From positions 47,648-111,647 of the forward strand of contig NZ_JBHMQT010000013.1 of assembly GCF_042435035.1 (NCBI RefSeq): 64,000 bases of DNA, in the 5' to 3' direction. Below are positions 15,753-24,705 of this stretch, piece after piece (the stretch's first letter is position 1; every line of letters starts with the position of its first letter). The position numbers were made by a program, and so were the translations under genes. Origin of the DNA: Sphaerimonospora cavernae (GTDB lineage: Bacteria; Actinomycetota; Actinomycetes; Streptosporangiales; Streptosporangiaceae). The notes beneath the pieces were generated by a model that had not been told where the DNA came from, did no database searches, and saw only the letters and a list, made by a program, of their open reading frames with translations.

Positions 15753-17297
15753 GTGACCGTGCAGCAGTTTCGTTCGCGCCGTGATCTGGTACGGCTGCCG
15801 CCGAGGCCGTTGGAGGCGGTAGCCGTACCGGACGTCGCTGAGCGGGGGACGCGGCGGGTGGTGGCTCCGGCGCGGGGGTGGCGCAGGCCGTACGGGGGGC
15901 GGGCGGTGCACGTGGCGCCCGGGGTGGAGTATCAGGCGACGACCACGCAGGTGTGCGGGCTGTACCCGTTCGTCGCCGGCTCGGGCACCCCGTCGATCGG
16001 CACGCCGATCGGACGGCACCAGCTGTCGGGGGAGGTCGTCTGCCTGGACCCGCTCACCTGGCTGCGCGCCGGGCTGGTGACCAACCCCGGCGTGTTCGTG
16101 CTCGGCCAGCCCGGCACCGGCAAGTCCACCCTCGTCAAACGCCTGATCACCGGGGCCGTCGCGTTCGGCTCCACCGCGCTGATCCTCGGCGACACCAAAC
16201 CCGACTACACACCACTCGTCACCCACCTCGGCGGGCAGGTCATCACAGTCGGGCGCGGGATGGACCGCCTCAACCCGCTGGACGCCGGGCCGCTGGGCGC
16301 CGCGCTGCGGCACATGGCCGGGCCGGATGCCCGGCGGCTGCGCTGGGAGGTACGCGGCCGCCGCCTGTCGCTGCTGCTCGCCCTGTGCACGCTGATCCGG
16401 GAGAAGCGGATCGGCAATGCCGAGGAGGTCGTGCTCGGCCGCTCCGTCGACCTGCTGGACGAACGGCTCACCCGCGAGCCGACGGTGCCCGACGTCCTGG
16501 CCGTCATCGAGGAAGGCCCCGAGGCGCTGCGCTCGGCCGCCCGCACCGACACCATCCAGGCCTACCGCGAGCGGACGCGCGAGCTGGTGTTCACCCTCGA
16601 CCTGCTGTGCACCGGCTCTCTCGCCGGGGTGTTCGACGGACCGACCACCCACCCGCTGGACCTGACCGCCCCGGCGGTCGCGATCGACATCTCCCGGATC
16701 GGCGCGGCCGGCGACACGCTGCTCAGCGCGGCGATGCTGTCCACCTGGGCGTACTGCTTCGCCATGGTCGACGCCTGCGCCGCACTCGCCGAGCTCGGCC
16801 TGGCGCCGCGCCGGTCCTGGCTGGGCGTGATGGACGAACTGTGGCGCGCGCTGCGCGGCGCGCCCGGCCTGGTCGAGTACGCCGACACGCTGACCCGGCT
16901 GAACCGGGCCAAGGGCATGGCCTCCATCATGATCACGCATTCGCTGTCGGACCTGGACGCCCTGGCCGGGGAGGAGGACCGGGCCAAGGCCCGCGGCTTC
17001 GCCGACCGCTCCGCGATCACCGTGCTGGCCGGGCTGCCGCCACGCGAACTCGCCCGCGTCAGCCAGATCACCCCGCTGACCGGCCCGGAGCAGGAGCTGG
17101 TCGCCTCCTGGTCCGCCCCCGACTCCTGGCAGCCCGGCGCCAAACACCCCGGACGGGGCAAGTACCTGATCAAGACAGGAGAGCGGCTCGGCATCCCCGT
17201 CGAGCTCGCGCTCGTCGGCGTCGAGCACGAGCTGTACGACACAGACCCGAAGTTCGGTCCATTTTCTGGACGGCCAACCCAGAACTCAGAGGAGTGA
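15753..17297 (+). CDS. VirB4-type conjugation ATPase
   Basis: A 514-residue ATPase. Walker A is GQPGTGKST (118-126), followed by LILGDTKPDYTPL; Walker B is WLGVMDELWRAL near residue 355, then MASIMITHSLSDL (sensor strand). It is shorter than classical VirB4 (about 600-800 residues) because the N-terminal domain is missing; the SCO6880-like protein upstream may supply it. It powers assembly or substrate transfer of the type IV channel. Start is GTG 15753 after AGGGGAGG. Confidence 0.92.
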   Translation: MTVQQFRSRRDLVRLPPRPLEAVAVPDVAERGTRRVVAPARGWRRPYGGRAVHVAPGVEYQATTTQVCGLYPFVAGSGTPSIGTPIGRHQLSGEVVCLDPLTWLRAGLVTNPGVFVLGQPGTGKSTLVKRLITGAVAFGSTALILGDTKPDYTPLVTHLGGQVITVGRGMDRLNPLDAGPLGAALRHMAGPDARRLRWEVRGRRLSLLLALCTLIREKRIGNAEEVVLGRSVDLLDERLTREPTVPDVLAVIEEGPEALRSAARTDTIQAYRERTRELVFTLDLLCTGSLAGVFDGPTTHPLDLTAPAVAIDISRIGAAGDTLLSAAMLSTWAYCFAMVDACAALAELGLAPRRSWLGVMDELWRALRGAPGLVEYADTLTRLNRAKGMASIMITHSLSDLDALAGEEDRAKARGFADRSAITVLAGLPPRELARVSQITPLTGPEQELVASWSAPDSWQPGAKHPGRGKYLIKTGERLGIPVELALVGVEHELYDTDPKFGPFSGRPTQNSEE

Positions 17298-17361
17298 CGG
17301 TTGGTGAGGCGGCCCAGGAATTCCCCGAAGAAGATCAGGGCCTTTCGATCGGCGAACGCGG

Positions 17362-17607
17362 TCAGCCCGCCCACAAGACGTCGTACACCGTGATGGTGCG
17401 GCGGGGCCGGTCGAGGTAGAACGCGACGATCCCGCGATCGCCGAAGGTCGTGTGGCGGAAGTTCGGCTCCTCGGCGCGGACGGGCGTGCTGTCGAGCGGG
17501 TCGTCTCCGATCTCCAGCAGGCGATCCACCAGCGCGGTGAACGCTTCCGCCGGCAAACCGGGGATCTTGCTGGAAGCCGATACGTGATAGGTGATGTGGT
17601 AGTTCAC
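17362..17607 (-). CDS. RelE/ParE-like toxin of a DUF6247 pair
   Basis: An 81-residue protein. The C-terminal strands FGDRGIVAFYLDRPRRTITVYDVLWAG fit a RelE/ParE-like RNase fold, and the N-terminus provides the expected helix (LPAEAFTALVDRLLEIGDDP). The classical RelE catalytic residues are not clear, so the activity is uncertain. Start GTG 17607 overlaps the upstream antitoxin stop (GTGA). It faces the virB4 gene tail to tail. Confidence 0.72.
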   Translation of the reverse strand: MNYHITYHVSASSKIPGLPAEAFTALVDRLLEIGDDPLDSTPVRAEEPNFRHTTFGDRGIVAFYLDRPRRTITVYDVLWAG

Positions 17608-17921
17608 TCGGCGCGGCCCGCTTGGCGAGCGGCCACCAGTTCCGCCCAGCCGGGGATGACATCCTCGGCGGGAACGCAGTTGATGCCCTGCGCCGCCTCG
17701 TGCTTGGCCTGCTCGTGTCCGGGATCGGCGTACATGAGGGCGCGCAGGTGCCACAGGTGGAGGACCTTCTGCAGCTGGCGGTAACGCCAGGGTTCCGCGG
17801 CGGCGCTCAGGGCCTCGCGGTACTCGGCGAGGAACTGGGACCGGTACTGCTCAGGCAGGCGGCTCACGATGTCGTCGGGGTCGTGCCCGGGGTCGTGATA
17901 TTCGACCGGCTGAGCTGTCAC
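17604..17921 (-). CDS. DUF6247-family protein, putative antitoxin
   Basis: A 105-residue protein matching the DUF6247 pattern: DIVSRLPEQYRSQFLAEYREAL, then AAEPWRYRQLQKVLHLWHLRAL. DUF6247 genes often precede a small RelE-like gene in actinobacteria. Start GTG 17921 is preceded by GAGGAGGCGAC. It is coupled to the downstream toxin by a 4-base overlap. A second cargo toxin-antitoxin pair in the transfer locus is therefore likely. Confidence 0.75.
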   Translation of the reverse strand: MTAQPVEYHDPGHDPDDIVSRLPEQYRSQFLAEYREALSAAAEPWRYRQLQKVLHLWHLRALMYADPGHEQAKHEAAQGINCVPAEDVIPGWAELVAARQAGRAE

Positions 17922-18100
17922 CGTCGCCTCCTCCTGCTCGCGTCTTGGGCCAGTGTACGCCGGGAGCACCAAGTCGGCGGTGGTGCCGGTGCTCCCCGGA
18001 AACGCGAACTCCGGTGTCGTACGGCCGAAGGCGGCAGCTTGACAGCGGAGCGGCAGCAATCGGATACTGATCGTGTCGTGCTCTCTGGGGCACGGAAGTG

Positions 18101-18138
18101 ACGCCGGGAACCCCCCGATGGAATCGGGAGCCCGGCGT
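18101..18138. terminator. Long hairpin between the DUF6247 pair and the DUF3800-like gene
   Basis: ACGCCGGG (18101-18108) pairs with CCCGGCGT (18131-18138), and inside it CCCGAT (18114-18119) pairs with ATCGGG (18123-18128) around GGA. TCGCGTTTT follows on the plus strand. It lies 16 bases beyond the stop of the minus-strand DUF3800-like gene, which it may terminate. Confidence 0.6.
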
Positions 18139-18153
18139 TCGCGTTTTCACCGG

Positions 18154-18720
18154 TCACACCTCGCCTGCTTCCAGGAATGCGACGCGGTCCTCGAACAGCG
18201 GCCACCACAGGTGCTCCCCACCCAGCCACCCGGTCACGACTCCGGCGATGACATCAGCCGTCCACAGCGCGGCGTCCGAGCTGGCTCGCTCCCACCTGAC
18301 CGACATCTCGGCGGCAACCTGGCCGTGCCTGCGAAGGACCGTCAGAATCGCCCGGTCGGCGGCATCCTGCTCCCTGCGCGACTCGAAGACCACCGTCCCG
18401 ACCTCGCGCGCCGACAGCTCAGGCAGTAGCCGGAGCAGACAGTGCCGCCTTGCGCGTTCCGAGCGGCTCGCTGTGCCGTGCAGACTGACGGCGACCACGG
18501 AAGGGAAGTCGACGGATGCCACCGTCTGCGCGATGAGGGACCTGCGAGCCGACCGTTCCGTCCTCCAGTGAACGGTGGGTGCCTTGCCGTACCGGAGCGT
18601 GTCCATCAGCGATCTGACGCGGTCAAGCTTCTCGGCAGGGAGGAGAACCGCGGCGAGGACGTAGACGCAGTCATCGTCCGCACGCACCCGGCAGCTTTCA
18701 TCGACGAAGGCGTAAAGCAC
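18154..18720 (-). CDS. DUF3800-like protein
   Basis: A 188-residue protein that starts MLYAFVDES, followed by the strand VYVLAAVLL, and ends with a helix containing SSDAALWTADVIAGVV. The early Asp-Glu-Ser and the late Ala-Asp helix are the hallmark acidic positions of DUF3800, an RNase H-like fold found in many mobile elements and defence islands. The catalytic activity is not proven for the family. A second DUF3800 gene lies at 40179. Confidence 0.7.
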   Translation of the reverse strand: MLYAFVDESCRVRADDDCVYVLAAVLLPAEKLDRVRSLMDTLRYGKAPTVHWRTERSARRSLIAQTVASVDFPSVVAVSLHGTASRSERARRHCLLRLLPELSAREVGTVVFESRREQDAADRAILTVLRRHGQVAAEMSVRWERASSDAALWTADVIAGVVTGWLGGEHLWWPLFEDRVAFLEAGEV

Positions 18721-19059
18721 GGCCTGGCCCTACGTCACGAACAGTACTGTCCGTGGCCATGTAAAAGTGGCTCTGACACAGTACCCGGCAAGACACTTTC
18801 CGCCACGTCCACGGTGAAGACACCGAGCCCGGAGAGGTTCATGGGTGCCTGGTGGTCGTCGGCTATCGGGGAGGCCGGGCCCGCCGACCTGCCTGCCATA
18901 GTCGCCAACCTGATCATGGGTCTGATTAAGCACCCGGCCCGCGCCGATGCGCCGCCCCTGCACATGACGGAGCTGCCGATCCCAGGAGACCCTGACCGGA
19001 CATCCGAGCCGCATAAAAACGATGGTTACTTGAAGAGGGCGCACCCTTACCTTCCACAA
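18721..19059. other. Gap with one weak plus-strand reading frame
   Basis: No gene is firmly supported. On the plus strand, ATG 18841 follows GGAGAGG closely and opens an 88-codon frame (start MGAWWSSAIGEAG, then LPAIVANLIMGLI) that runs to 19107 and overlaps the 3' end of the STAND gene on the other strand. The first 50 residues look protein-like but match nothing recognised. Confidence 0.25.
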
Positions 19060-21573
19060 TCAACGGCTCCACAGCCGTCCCGGAAGCCACCGTCTCCACC
19101 CTCCTGACGACGCCCGGGTATAGGGCTGCACGATCTCGAGGTTGCCTCGCACGACGCGGGTTGTGGGATGGTCAGGGCCCAGCACCCGCTCGCTCTCGTT
19201 GAGGGTGCGTTCATACAGGGGGATGGCGCGGGTCAGGTCCCCCGCCGCCTCATAAGCGTTGGCGAGGTTGTTGCGGGAGGCCAGCGTTGACGGGTGGTCG
19301 GCGCCCAGCACCCGTTCCCGGTCGACGAGAGTGCGCTCCAGCAGGGGGATGGCGCGGGTCAGGTCCCCCGCCGCCTCATAAGCGTTGGCGAGGTTGTTGC
19401 GGTAGGCCAAGGTGTCAGGGTGATCGGGGCCCAGCACCCGTTCCCGGTCGACGAGAGTGCGCTCCAGCAGGGGGATGGTGCGGGTCAAGTCTCCCGCCGA
19501 CTTATAGGCGTTGGCGAGGTTGTTGCGGGAGGCCAAGGTGTCAGGGTGATCGGGACCCAGCACCCGTTCCCGGTCGACGAGAGTGCGCTCCAGCAGGGGG
19601 ATGGCGCGGATCAGGTCCCCCGCCGCCTCATAAGCGTAGGCGAGGTTGTTGCGGGAGGCCAGCGTTGACGGGTGATCGGCGCCCAGCACCCGTTCCCGGT
19701 CGACGAGAGTGCGCTCGTACAGCGGGACGGCGCGGGTCAAGTCTCCCGCCGACTTATAGGCGTTGGCGAGGTTGTTGCGGGAGGCCAAGGTGTCAGGGTG
19801 ATCGGGACCCAGCACCCGTTCCCGGTCGACGAGGGTCCGCTCCAGCAGGGGGATGGCCCGGGCGAGATCGGCCAGCTCGTCCAGGTACCGGCCGCACGCG
19901 GCACGCAACTGCAGCAGGTCGGCCGTGAGGGCGTTGTCGTTGTGAACATGCCGGTAGAGCGTGTCAGTCTGTTCGACGAGCATCTCGACTGCGGTTCGGG
20001 CTTTCCAGAGTTGGTGCCCCTCCGGCACGGTGGTGTTGAAGGCGTGGAGCAGGGCGGTGGCCTGGCTTATCGCAGCGTCGAGGTCACCTTGGTGGGCGGC
20101 GCGTTCGCGGAGAACACGCCGCACCAGGCGATGCATCAAGACCGCTGTACCGTCCTCGTTAAAGGTGATCAGTGAGGTGTCGGCCAGGTCGGCGAGCATC
20201 TGGCGAATTTGCACCTGCGAGTTTTCGTGGTTGTTCAGGCCGTTCAGCATGGGCGCCGGAACGCCGGCGGGTGAAAGCACCGCCAAGATCGGCAGCACCT
20301 GGCGGGCGACGGGCAGCGCCGCCTCGGCCTGGGTGACTGACAGCAGGATCGCCTGCGCTGTGCCGGACGGATAGGCGTCGCCGGACTGGGCCGACAGGTA
20401 GTCGCCGATGGCGAAGCCGCCCAGCAGATCCAGGTAGCCGGTGTAGCCGAGCCGGAGGCGGACGATGACCGCGGCGGCCTGGGCCAGTGCCAGGGGCAGG
20501 TGCCCCAGCTCGGCGGCCAGGGCCTCGGCGCCATCGGGGTCGGTCAGGCCGGTCCAATCGTGCAGGAAGTCTGCCGCCTGCGCGGGGGTGAAGACCTCGA
20601 CCTCAAGCGGCTGGTAGGCACGCAGGAAGGCCCGGTTGCGGGTGGTGATGACCACCCGGGTGGCGCCGGTAGCCGGGCACCAGGACCGCACTGTGCCCAC
20701 GTCGGTGGCATTGTCGAATACCAGCAGTGTCGGCCGGGTGGTGGCCGCCAGCCAGGCCTTGGCGCGCTCGGCGGCCGCGGCCGCATCATCGTCCGAATGG
20801 CGCTCGCCGAGCCGGTCGGCCAGGCCAGCAAGGCCGGTCAGGATCTGGTCGGTGGTCTCGGCGGCGATCCAGGCGACCACCGGCCAGCCAGCGGCCTGGC
20901 AGGCCCAGGCGTAGGAGGCGGCCAGCATCGTCTTGCCCGCACCAGGGGTTCCCGCCATCGCGCAGATCGCCACCGCCCCGCCGCCAGCGTCCGCGTACTT
21001 TGCGGGGATCTGATCGCCCAGCAGGTCGGCGAGGCGCTGCAGCAGCTGCTCGCGCGGCTGGAACCCCGGCGGGCGTTGCGGGATGTCTCCCTCGACGATC
21101 TGACCTGGCGCTCGCTCTGGTGGGGGCGGGTAGTGGTGATGGTGTTCGACGCCGACGGCTTTTTCAATGAGGTTATGGTGAGACTCGATGTGGTCGCCAC
21201 CATAGGCGCGCTGCTCACCGCCGGACGCGTTCCGCTGTACGGGTGATGCGGCCGGTGGCGTCTGCGGGACGTTCGGCACGGCAGGCGCTGTTGTAGACGA
21301 CTGAAAGGCCGTCTGCCTCGCGTCGACGCGCAACTGCAGCAGCAGGGCCACCACCGCCACGACCAGACCTGCTGCGCCGATGAACATGCTCACCACGCTG
21401 GCCCGCTGATCCAGCACCTGCAGCAGCTGCGGCGGCAGATGCAACGGATCGGCGAAGAACCCGACCAGCCCCACCGCCAGCAGACCCGTCAGCACCACGA
21501 TCGCCGCGATCGTCACCCCCCGTCCCACCTCTGACCGGGGCACCGGTGCTGAACCATGCCTCGCCTTCGCCAT
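19060..21573 (-). CDS. Membrane-anchored STAND ATPase with C-terminal TPR repeats
   Basis: An 837-residue protein. Two N-terminal membrane spans (residues about 19-41 and 60-81) are followed by a Pro/Ser linker, then an NB-ARC/STAND ATPase: P-loop GTPGAGKT (208-215), LLVFDNATD (Walker B), RVVITTRN (sensor) and the GLPL-like motif ELGHLPLALAQAA. The C-terminus has five full and one partial TPR_12 repeats of 42 residues with almost identical sequence. STAND-TPR proteins sense a ligand with the repeats and oligomerise through the ATPase; many act in antiviral defence or signalling. No separate effector domain is visible, so membrane perturbation through the N-terminal spans is a guess. ATG 21573 lies just after GGAGG (short spacing); a longer start at 21687 is less likely. 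Confidence 0.82.
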   Translation of the reverse strand: MAKARHGSAPVPRSEVGRGVTIAAIVVLTGLLAVGLVGFFADPLHLPPQLLQVLDQRASVVSMFIGAAGLVVAVVALLLQLRVDARQTAFQSSTTAPAVPNVPQTPPAASPVQRNASGGEQRAYGGDHIESHHNLIEKAVGVEHHHHYPPPPERAPGQIVEGDIPQRPPGFQPREQLLQRLADLLGDQIPAKYADAGGGAVAICAMAGTPGAGKTMLAASYAWACQAAGWPVVAWIAAETTDQILTGLAGLADRLGERHSDDDAAAAAERAKAWLAATTRPTLLVFDNATDVGTVRSWCPATGATRVVITTRNRAFLRAYQPLEVEVFTPAQAADFLHDWTGLTDPDGAEALAAELGHLPLALAQAAAVIVRLRLGYTGYLDLLGGFAIGDYLSAQSGDAYPSGTAQAILLSVTQAEAALPVARQVLPILAVLSPAGVPAPMLNGLNNHENSQVQIRQMLADLADTSLITFNEDGTAVLMHRLVRRVLRERAAHQGDLDAAISQATALLHAFNTTVPEGHQLWKARTAVEMLVEQTDTLYRHVHNDNALTADLLQLRAACGRYLDELADLARAIPLLERTLVDRERVLGPDHPDTLASRNNLANAYKSAGDLTRAVPLYERTLVDRERVLGADHPSTLASRNNLAYAYEAAGDLIRAIPLLERTLVDRERVLGPDHPDTLASRNNLANAYKSAGDLTRTIPLLERTLVDRERVLGPDHPDTLAYRNNLANAYEAAGDLTRAIPLLERTLVDRERVLGADHPSTLASRNNLANAYEAAGDLTRAIPLYERTLNESERVLGPDHPTTRVVRGNLEIVQPYTRASSGGWRRWLPGRLWSR
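19127..19870. repeat. 126-bp tandem repeats coding TPR units
   Basis: The segment CCCAGCACCCG recurs near 19178, 19305, 19431, 19557, 19683 and 19809, a period of 126 bp equal to 42 codons. The copies are nearly identical in DNA as well as protein, which points to recent unequal recombination or gene conversion. The outermost copy at the 3' end of the gene has diverged. Confidence 0.9.
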
Positions 21574-21908
21574 GCCTCCAGACTGCTGCCCGGCCCGAGA
21601 AGTGTCGCCGGGAGTGACGAACGTGTTACCTCTCCTAGTTCTTGAATGAATCGGTGTTCCCGGGACCACCCTCGAAGTCTTCCCCACCGCCCCGTTCTCC
21701 CAGGAACAACCGGCCCGGAACCATCGGCGCTGTCCCCGTCCCCCCTGCCCGCGACCACCGCCGCAGGTGCCATTCTCAGCCGGCGGGCCGCAGCCGGGGC
21801 ACAGCTTTATGTGAGCAAGGGTGCCACAGGCCCGCGGTCACAGGCTGAGCAACGCCTCGGCGTGACGCTCGCCGGCATGGATCTCTCGCGAACCGCGGGG
21901 CGTGGCCG
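21574..21908. other. Divergent intergenic region between the STAND gene and virD4
   Basis: No convincing gene. It must hold the promoters of the minus-strand STAND gene and of the plus-strand coupling-protein operon. A plus-strand frame ending at 21912 overlaps the virD4 GTG by 4 bases (GTGA), and its last residues (AEQRLGVTLAGMDLSRTAG) look plausible, but the beginning is low-complexity, so it is not called. Confidence 0.35.
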
Positions 21909-23828
21909 GTGAGCCGGGCGTTGGGGCCGGCTGCGCCGTTCATTCCCGGGCCCGCCTTCGGCGGCTGGTTCCTGCTCGGCGTGCTGTGGAGCCTGGCCGG
22001 CCTGACCGCGACGGTGTGGATGGCGGCCAAGCTCACCGCCCTCGCCACCGGCGGCACGGTCGCCCCGCTGGGGACGGCGTTCGTCGCCGACGTACTGCAC
22101 GGCCGTACGGCTGCCGCCTGGCCGGGCACGCCCACCTGGGCGGTCGCCGTCCTGACGGTTGTCCTGGCCGTGGCGGTCGCGGCGGTGACGCTGACGACAT
22201 GCCGGGCGGTGCTGCGGCGGCTTCCCTCCCCGGCCGACCCGGTCGCGGCGCTGGCCCGCAACCCCCGCCTGGCCGCCTTCCACGCCCTGCCGACCGCGCG
22301 TACGGCGATCCGGCTGCGCCCATCGCTGTCCGGGCGGGAGCCGTACCGGATCGAGCCCGGCGAGATCGGCCTGGAGCTCGGCGAACAGCTGCTGCCCCGC
22401 GGCCGCAGCGGCCCGGTCCTGTACTCGAGCTGGGAGGACACCGAGGTCGACCTCATGGCCCCCCGCTCGGGCAAGACGACCGCGCGCAGCATCCCGCACG
22501 TGCTGTCGGCCCCCGGGGCAGTGGTGGCCACCAGCAACAAGGAAGACCTGTGGGCCGCCACCGCCGAGCTACGGGCCCGGCGCGGCACGGTGTGGCTGTT
22601 CGACCCGCAGTCCATCACCTACCAGCCGCAGCGCTGGTGGTGGAACCCGCTGCGCGACCTGGTCACGGTCGAGGACGCCCACCGCCTGGCCGGGCACTTC
22701 GTCCTCACCGTCGAAGACCCCGCCAAGCGGGACCTGTGGGGGCCGGCCGCCCAGGACCTGCTGTGCGCGCTGTTTCTGGCCGCGGCGACCTCCGGCCGCA
22801 CCCTGGCCCACGTCGCGGGCTGGCTGGACGAGCCCGCCGTGCCCACCCCGTGCGAACTGCTCGCCGAGGCGGGCTTCCACCTGCTGGCCTCCAGCCTGCG
22901 CGGCGCCCAGAACGGCGCGGTGGAGACCCGGGACGGGATCTACCAGACCGCCCGCACCGCGACCAAGGCGCTGCGCGACGAGGCGATCATGGCCTGGGTC
23001 ACCCCCGGTGAGTTGCCCGGTTTCGATCCGTACGGCTTCGCCCGCACCGGCACCGACACCCTCTATCTGCTGTCGCAGAACCGCTCGGCGGCCGCCCCGC
23101 TGATCGCCGCCCTGGCCGACGTCGTCATGCGCGCCGCCAAACGCGAGGCCGAACGCATGGGAGGCCGGCTCGACCCGCCGATGACCGTCTGTCTGGACGA
23201 GGCGGCCAACATCTGCCGGATCGCCGACCTGCCCGAGCTGTATTCGTACATGGGTTCGCGCGGCATCTGCCTGGTCACGATCCTGCAATCGTACGAGCAG
23301 GGCATCACTGTGTGGGGCGAGCACGGCATGGCCGCCCTGTGGGGCGCGGCCACCAAGAAACTGATCGGCGCCGGGGTCGACTCCCCGCGCCTGGCCCGCG
23401 ACCTGGCCACCCTGGTCGGGCAGCACGACGTCCCGGTCAGAAGCCTGTCGTACGGCGACCGCCACGCGAATGAGCAGATCAGCCTGCGCCGCCAGGACAT
23501 CCTCGAGCCCGCCGCGATCCGCGCGCTCGAACCCGGCACCGCGCTGCTGCTGGCCACCGGGGTGCGGCCCGCCCTGATCCGGCTGCGGCCCTGGTACACC
23601 GGCCCGCACGCCCAGCCGGTCGCCGCCGCGCTCGACCACGCCACCGCCTCCATCACCGAACACGCTGCACGGCTGCCGCCGGCGACGGTCACCGCCCGGC
23701 ACCCGTACGACTCCGGCCGCAGACACGTGCTCCCAGCGCGCGAGCCGTACGTCGGCCCGACCGGCGACGAACTCGACGGCCACGGCGGCCGGGAGCCGTA
23801 CGGCCCGGTGGGGGAGGGCCGCCCGTGA
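21909..23828 (+). CDS. VirD4/TraG-type coupling protein
   Basis: A 639-residue ATPase that links the DNA substrate to the type IV channel. Two N-terminal membrane spans (FLLGVLWSLAGLTATVWMAA, VAVLTVVLAVAVAAVTLTT) are followed by Walker A APRSGKTT (184-191), SNKEDLW, LFDPQSI and Walker B MTVCLDEAANI near residue 430, then SRGICLVTILQSYEQ. These are TraG/VirD4 landmarks. Start is GTG 21909. It begins a plus-strand operon with DUF4913 and two unknown genes (overlaps GTGA, ATGA, TGATG). Confidence 0.93.
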   Translation: MSRALGPAAPFIPGPAFGGWFLLGVLWSLAGLTATVWMAAKLTALATGGTVAPLGTAFVADVLHGRTAAAWPGTPTWAVAVLTVVLAVAVAAVTLTTCRAVLRRLPSPADPVAALARNPRLAAFHALPTARTAIRLRPSLSGREPYRIEPGEIGLELGEQLLPRGRSGPVLYSSWEDTEVDLMAPRSGKTTARSIPHVLSAPGAVVATSNKEDLWAATAELRARRGTVWLFDPQSITYQPQRWWWNPLRDLVTVEDAHRLAGHFVLTVEDPAKRDLWGPAAQDLLCALFLAAATSGRTLAHVAGWLDEPAVPTPCELLAEAGFHLLASSLRGAQNGAVETRDGIYQTARTATKALRDEAIMAWVTPGELPGFDPYGFARTGTDTLYLLSQNRSAAAPLIAALADVVMRAAKREAERMGGRLDPPMTVCLDEAANICRIADLPELYSYMGSRGICLVTILQSYEQGITVWGEHGMAALWGAATKKLIGAGVDSPRLARDLATLVGQHDVPVRSLSYGDRHANEQISLRRQDILEPAAIRALEPGTALLLATGVRPALIRLRPWYTGPHAQPVAAALDHATASITEHAARLPPATVTARHPYDSGRRHVLPAREPYVGPTGDELDGHGGREPYGPVGEGRP

Positions 23829-24217
23829 GCACCGAGGCCACTGAACCCGTCGAGCAGGCGCCGCAGCCGGTGTTCGCCTCGCTGGAGGACTGGGTGACCG
23901 AGCGATTCCTGCCGATGTACCGGCGGACGCTGGGCGGGGAGTTCCGCTGGTGCGCCGAGTGGTGGCGCCACGCCGAGGCCATCTCCCGGCTGACCACGCT
24001 GTGGCACCTGTGGGAGACGCTGCGGCTCAAGCCCGGCAGCGGAATGGCCGAATGGTACGTCCACCTCGACCATCACCTGCCGATCCTGCTCGGCGCGCGC
24101 GGCCCCTTCTACCAGTGCAGTCAGACCGAGCACCTGGAGCCGCATCCCGCCCACGCCGTTCCGGCGCCGCCGTGGTGGTGGACCGGCCTGGCCTCCGCCG
24201 AGACGGCCGGCACATGA
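23825..24217 (+). CDS. DUF4913-family conjugation-associated protein
   Basis: A 130-residue protein with the DUF4913 pattern: FASLEDWVTERFLPMYRR, then RWCAEWWRHAEAISRLTTLWHLWE, then MAEWYVHLDHHLPILLG and YQCSQTEH. The family is Trp/His-rich and found beside VirD4/TraG genes on actinobacterial conjugative elements. The function is unknown. Start GTG overlaps the coupling protein stop; the stop overlaps the next ATG. Confidence 0.88.
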   Translation: MSTEATEPVEQAPQPVFASLEDWVTERFLPMYRRTLGGEFRWCAEWWRHAEAISRLTTLWHLWETLRLKPGSGMAEWYVHLDHHLPILLGARGPFYQCSQTEHLEPHPAHAVPAPPWWWTGLASAETAGT

Positions 24218-24705
24218 ACAGGTCCGGACATCCACAGAACGACGTTCGACCACGCCCTGCGGCGGTGCCCGAGATGACCATCAAGGCCCGTCTCGAGGAA
24301 GGAAGAACCTTGATCTCCACCAGTGATGCGTACACCGCCCTCGACGAGCGGCGCGAGGCCGGCCAGCAGGCCGTGACCGCCGCGGCGATCGACGCCTTCA
24401 CCTCGATCGCCATCGGCATGGACGCGGGTGAGCTCAACGGACCACCGGAGCGGTACCCCACCTTCGCGCTGCTTCGGCAGGAGGCCCTTGAGGGCATGGC
24501 CGAGCTCGGCGCCCAGGTCGGTCCCGAGTTCCGCGATGCCTCTGCCCTCGCCGAGGTGCCCGACCTGGACGAGGTCAGCAGACTCGGCGGATTGCTGTGC
24601 GAGGTGCTCGTAGCCAGCGCGGAGAACTGCTCCGACCCCCGTCAGGTGCTCGGTCTGATCAATGCCGCCGCTCATGCGGGGCGGATCCGGGACCTGCTCG
24701 CCTGA
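24214..24705 (+). CDS. Unknown 163-residue protein in the transfer operon
   Basis: No family recognised. The protein is mostly helical with an acidic C-terminal half: DAYTALDERREAGQQAVTAA, LLRQEALEGMAELGAQVG and ADVPDLDEVSRLGG-type helices. ATG 24214 overlaps the DUF4913 stop by 4 bases, and the stop overlaps the next start (TGATG), so it is a true member of the operon. A role in relaxosome assembly or transfer control is possible only from context. Confidence 0.68.
   Translation: MNRSGHPQNDVRPRPAAVPEMTIKARLEEGRTLISTSDAYTALDERREAGQQAVTAAAIDAFTSIAIGMDAGELNGPPERYPTFALLRQEALEGMAELGAQVGPEFRDASALAEVPDLDEVSRLGGLLCEVLVASAENCSDPRQVLGLINAAAHAGRIRDLLA

Noticed and set aside
18841..19107. Plus-strand 88-codon frame after GGAGAGG
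   Set aside because: Start spacing is short, the end overlaps the STAND gene, and no family is recognised; only mentioned in the gap note.
19127..19870. CRISPR array
   Set aside because: The 126-bp repeats are in frame, code for TPR units and have no spacers.
21646..21912. Plus-strand frame that overlaps the virD4 start by GTGA
   Set aside because: Beginning is Pro/Ser/Arg low-complexity; only the overlap supports it.
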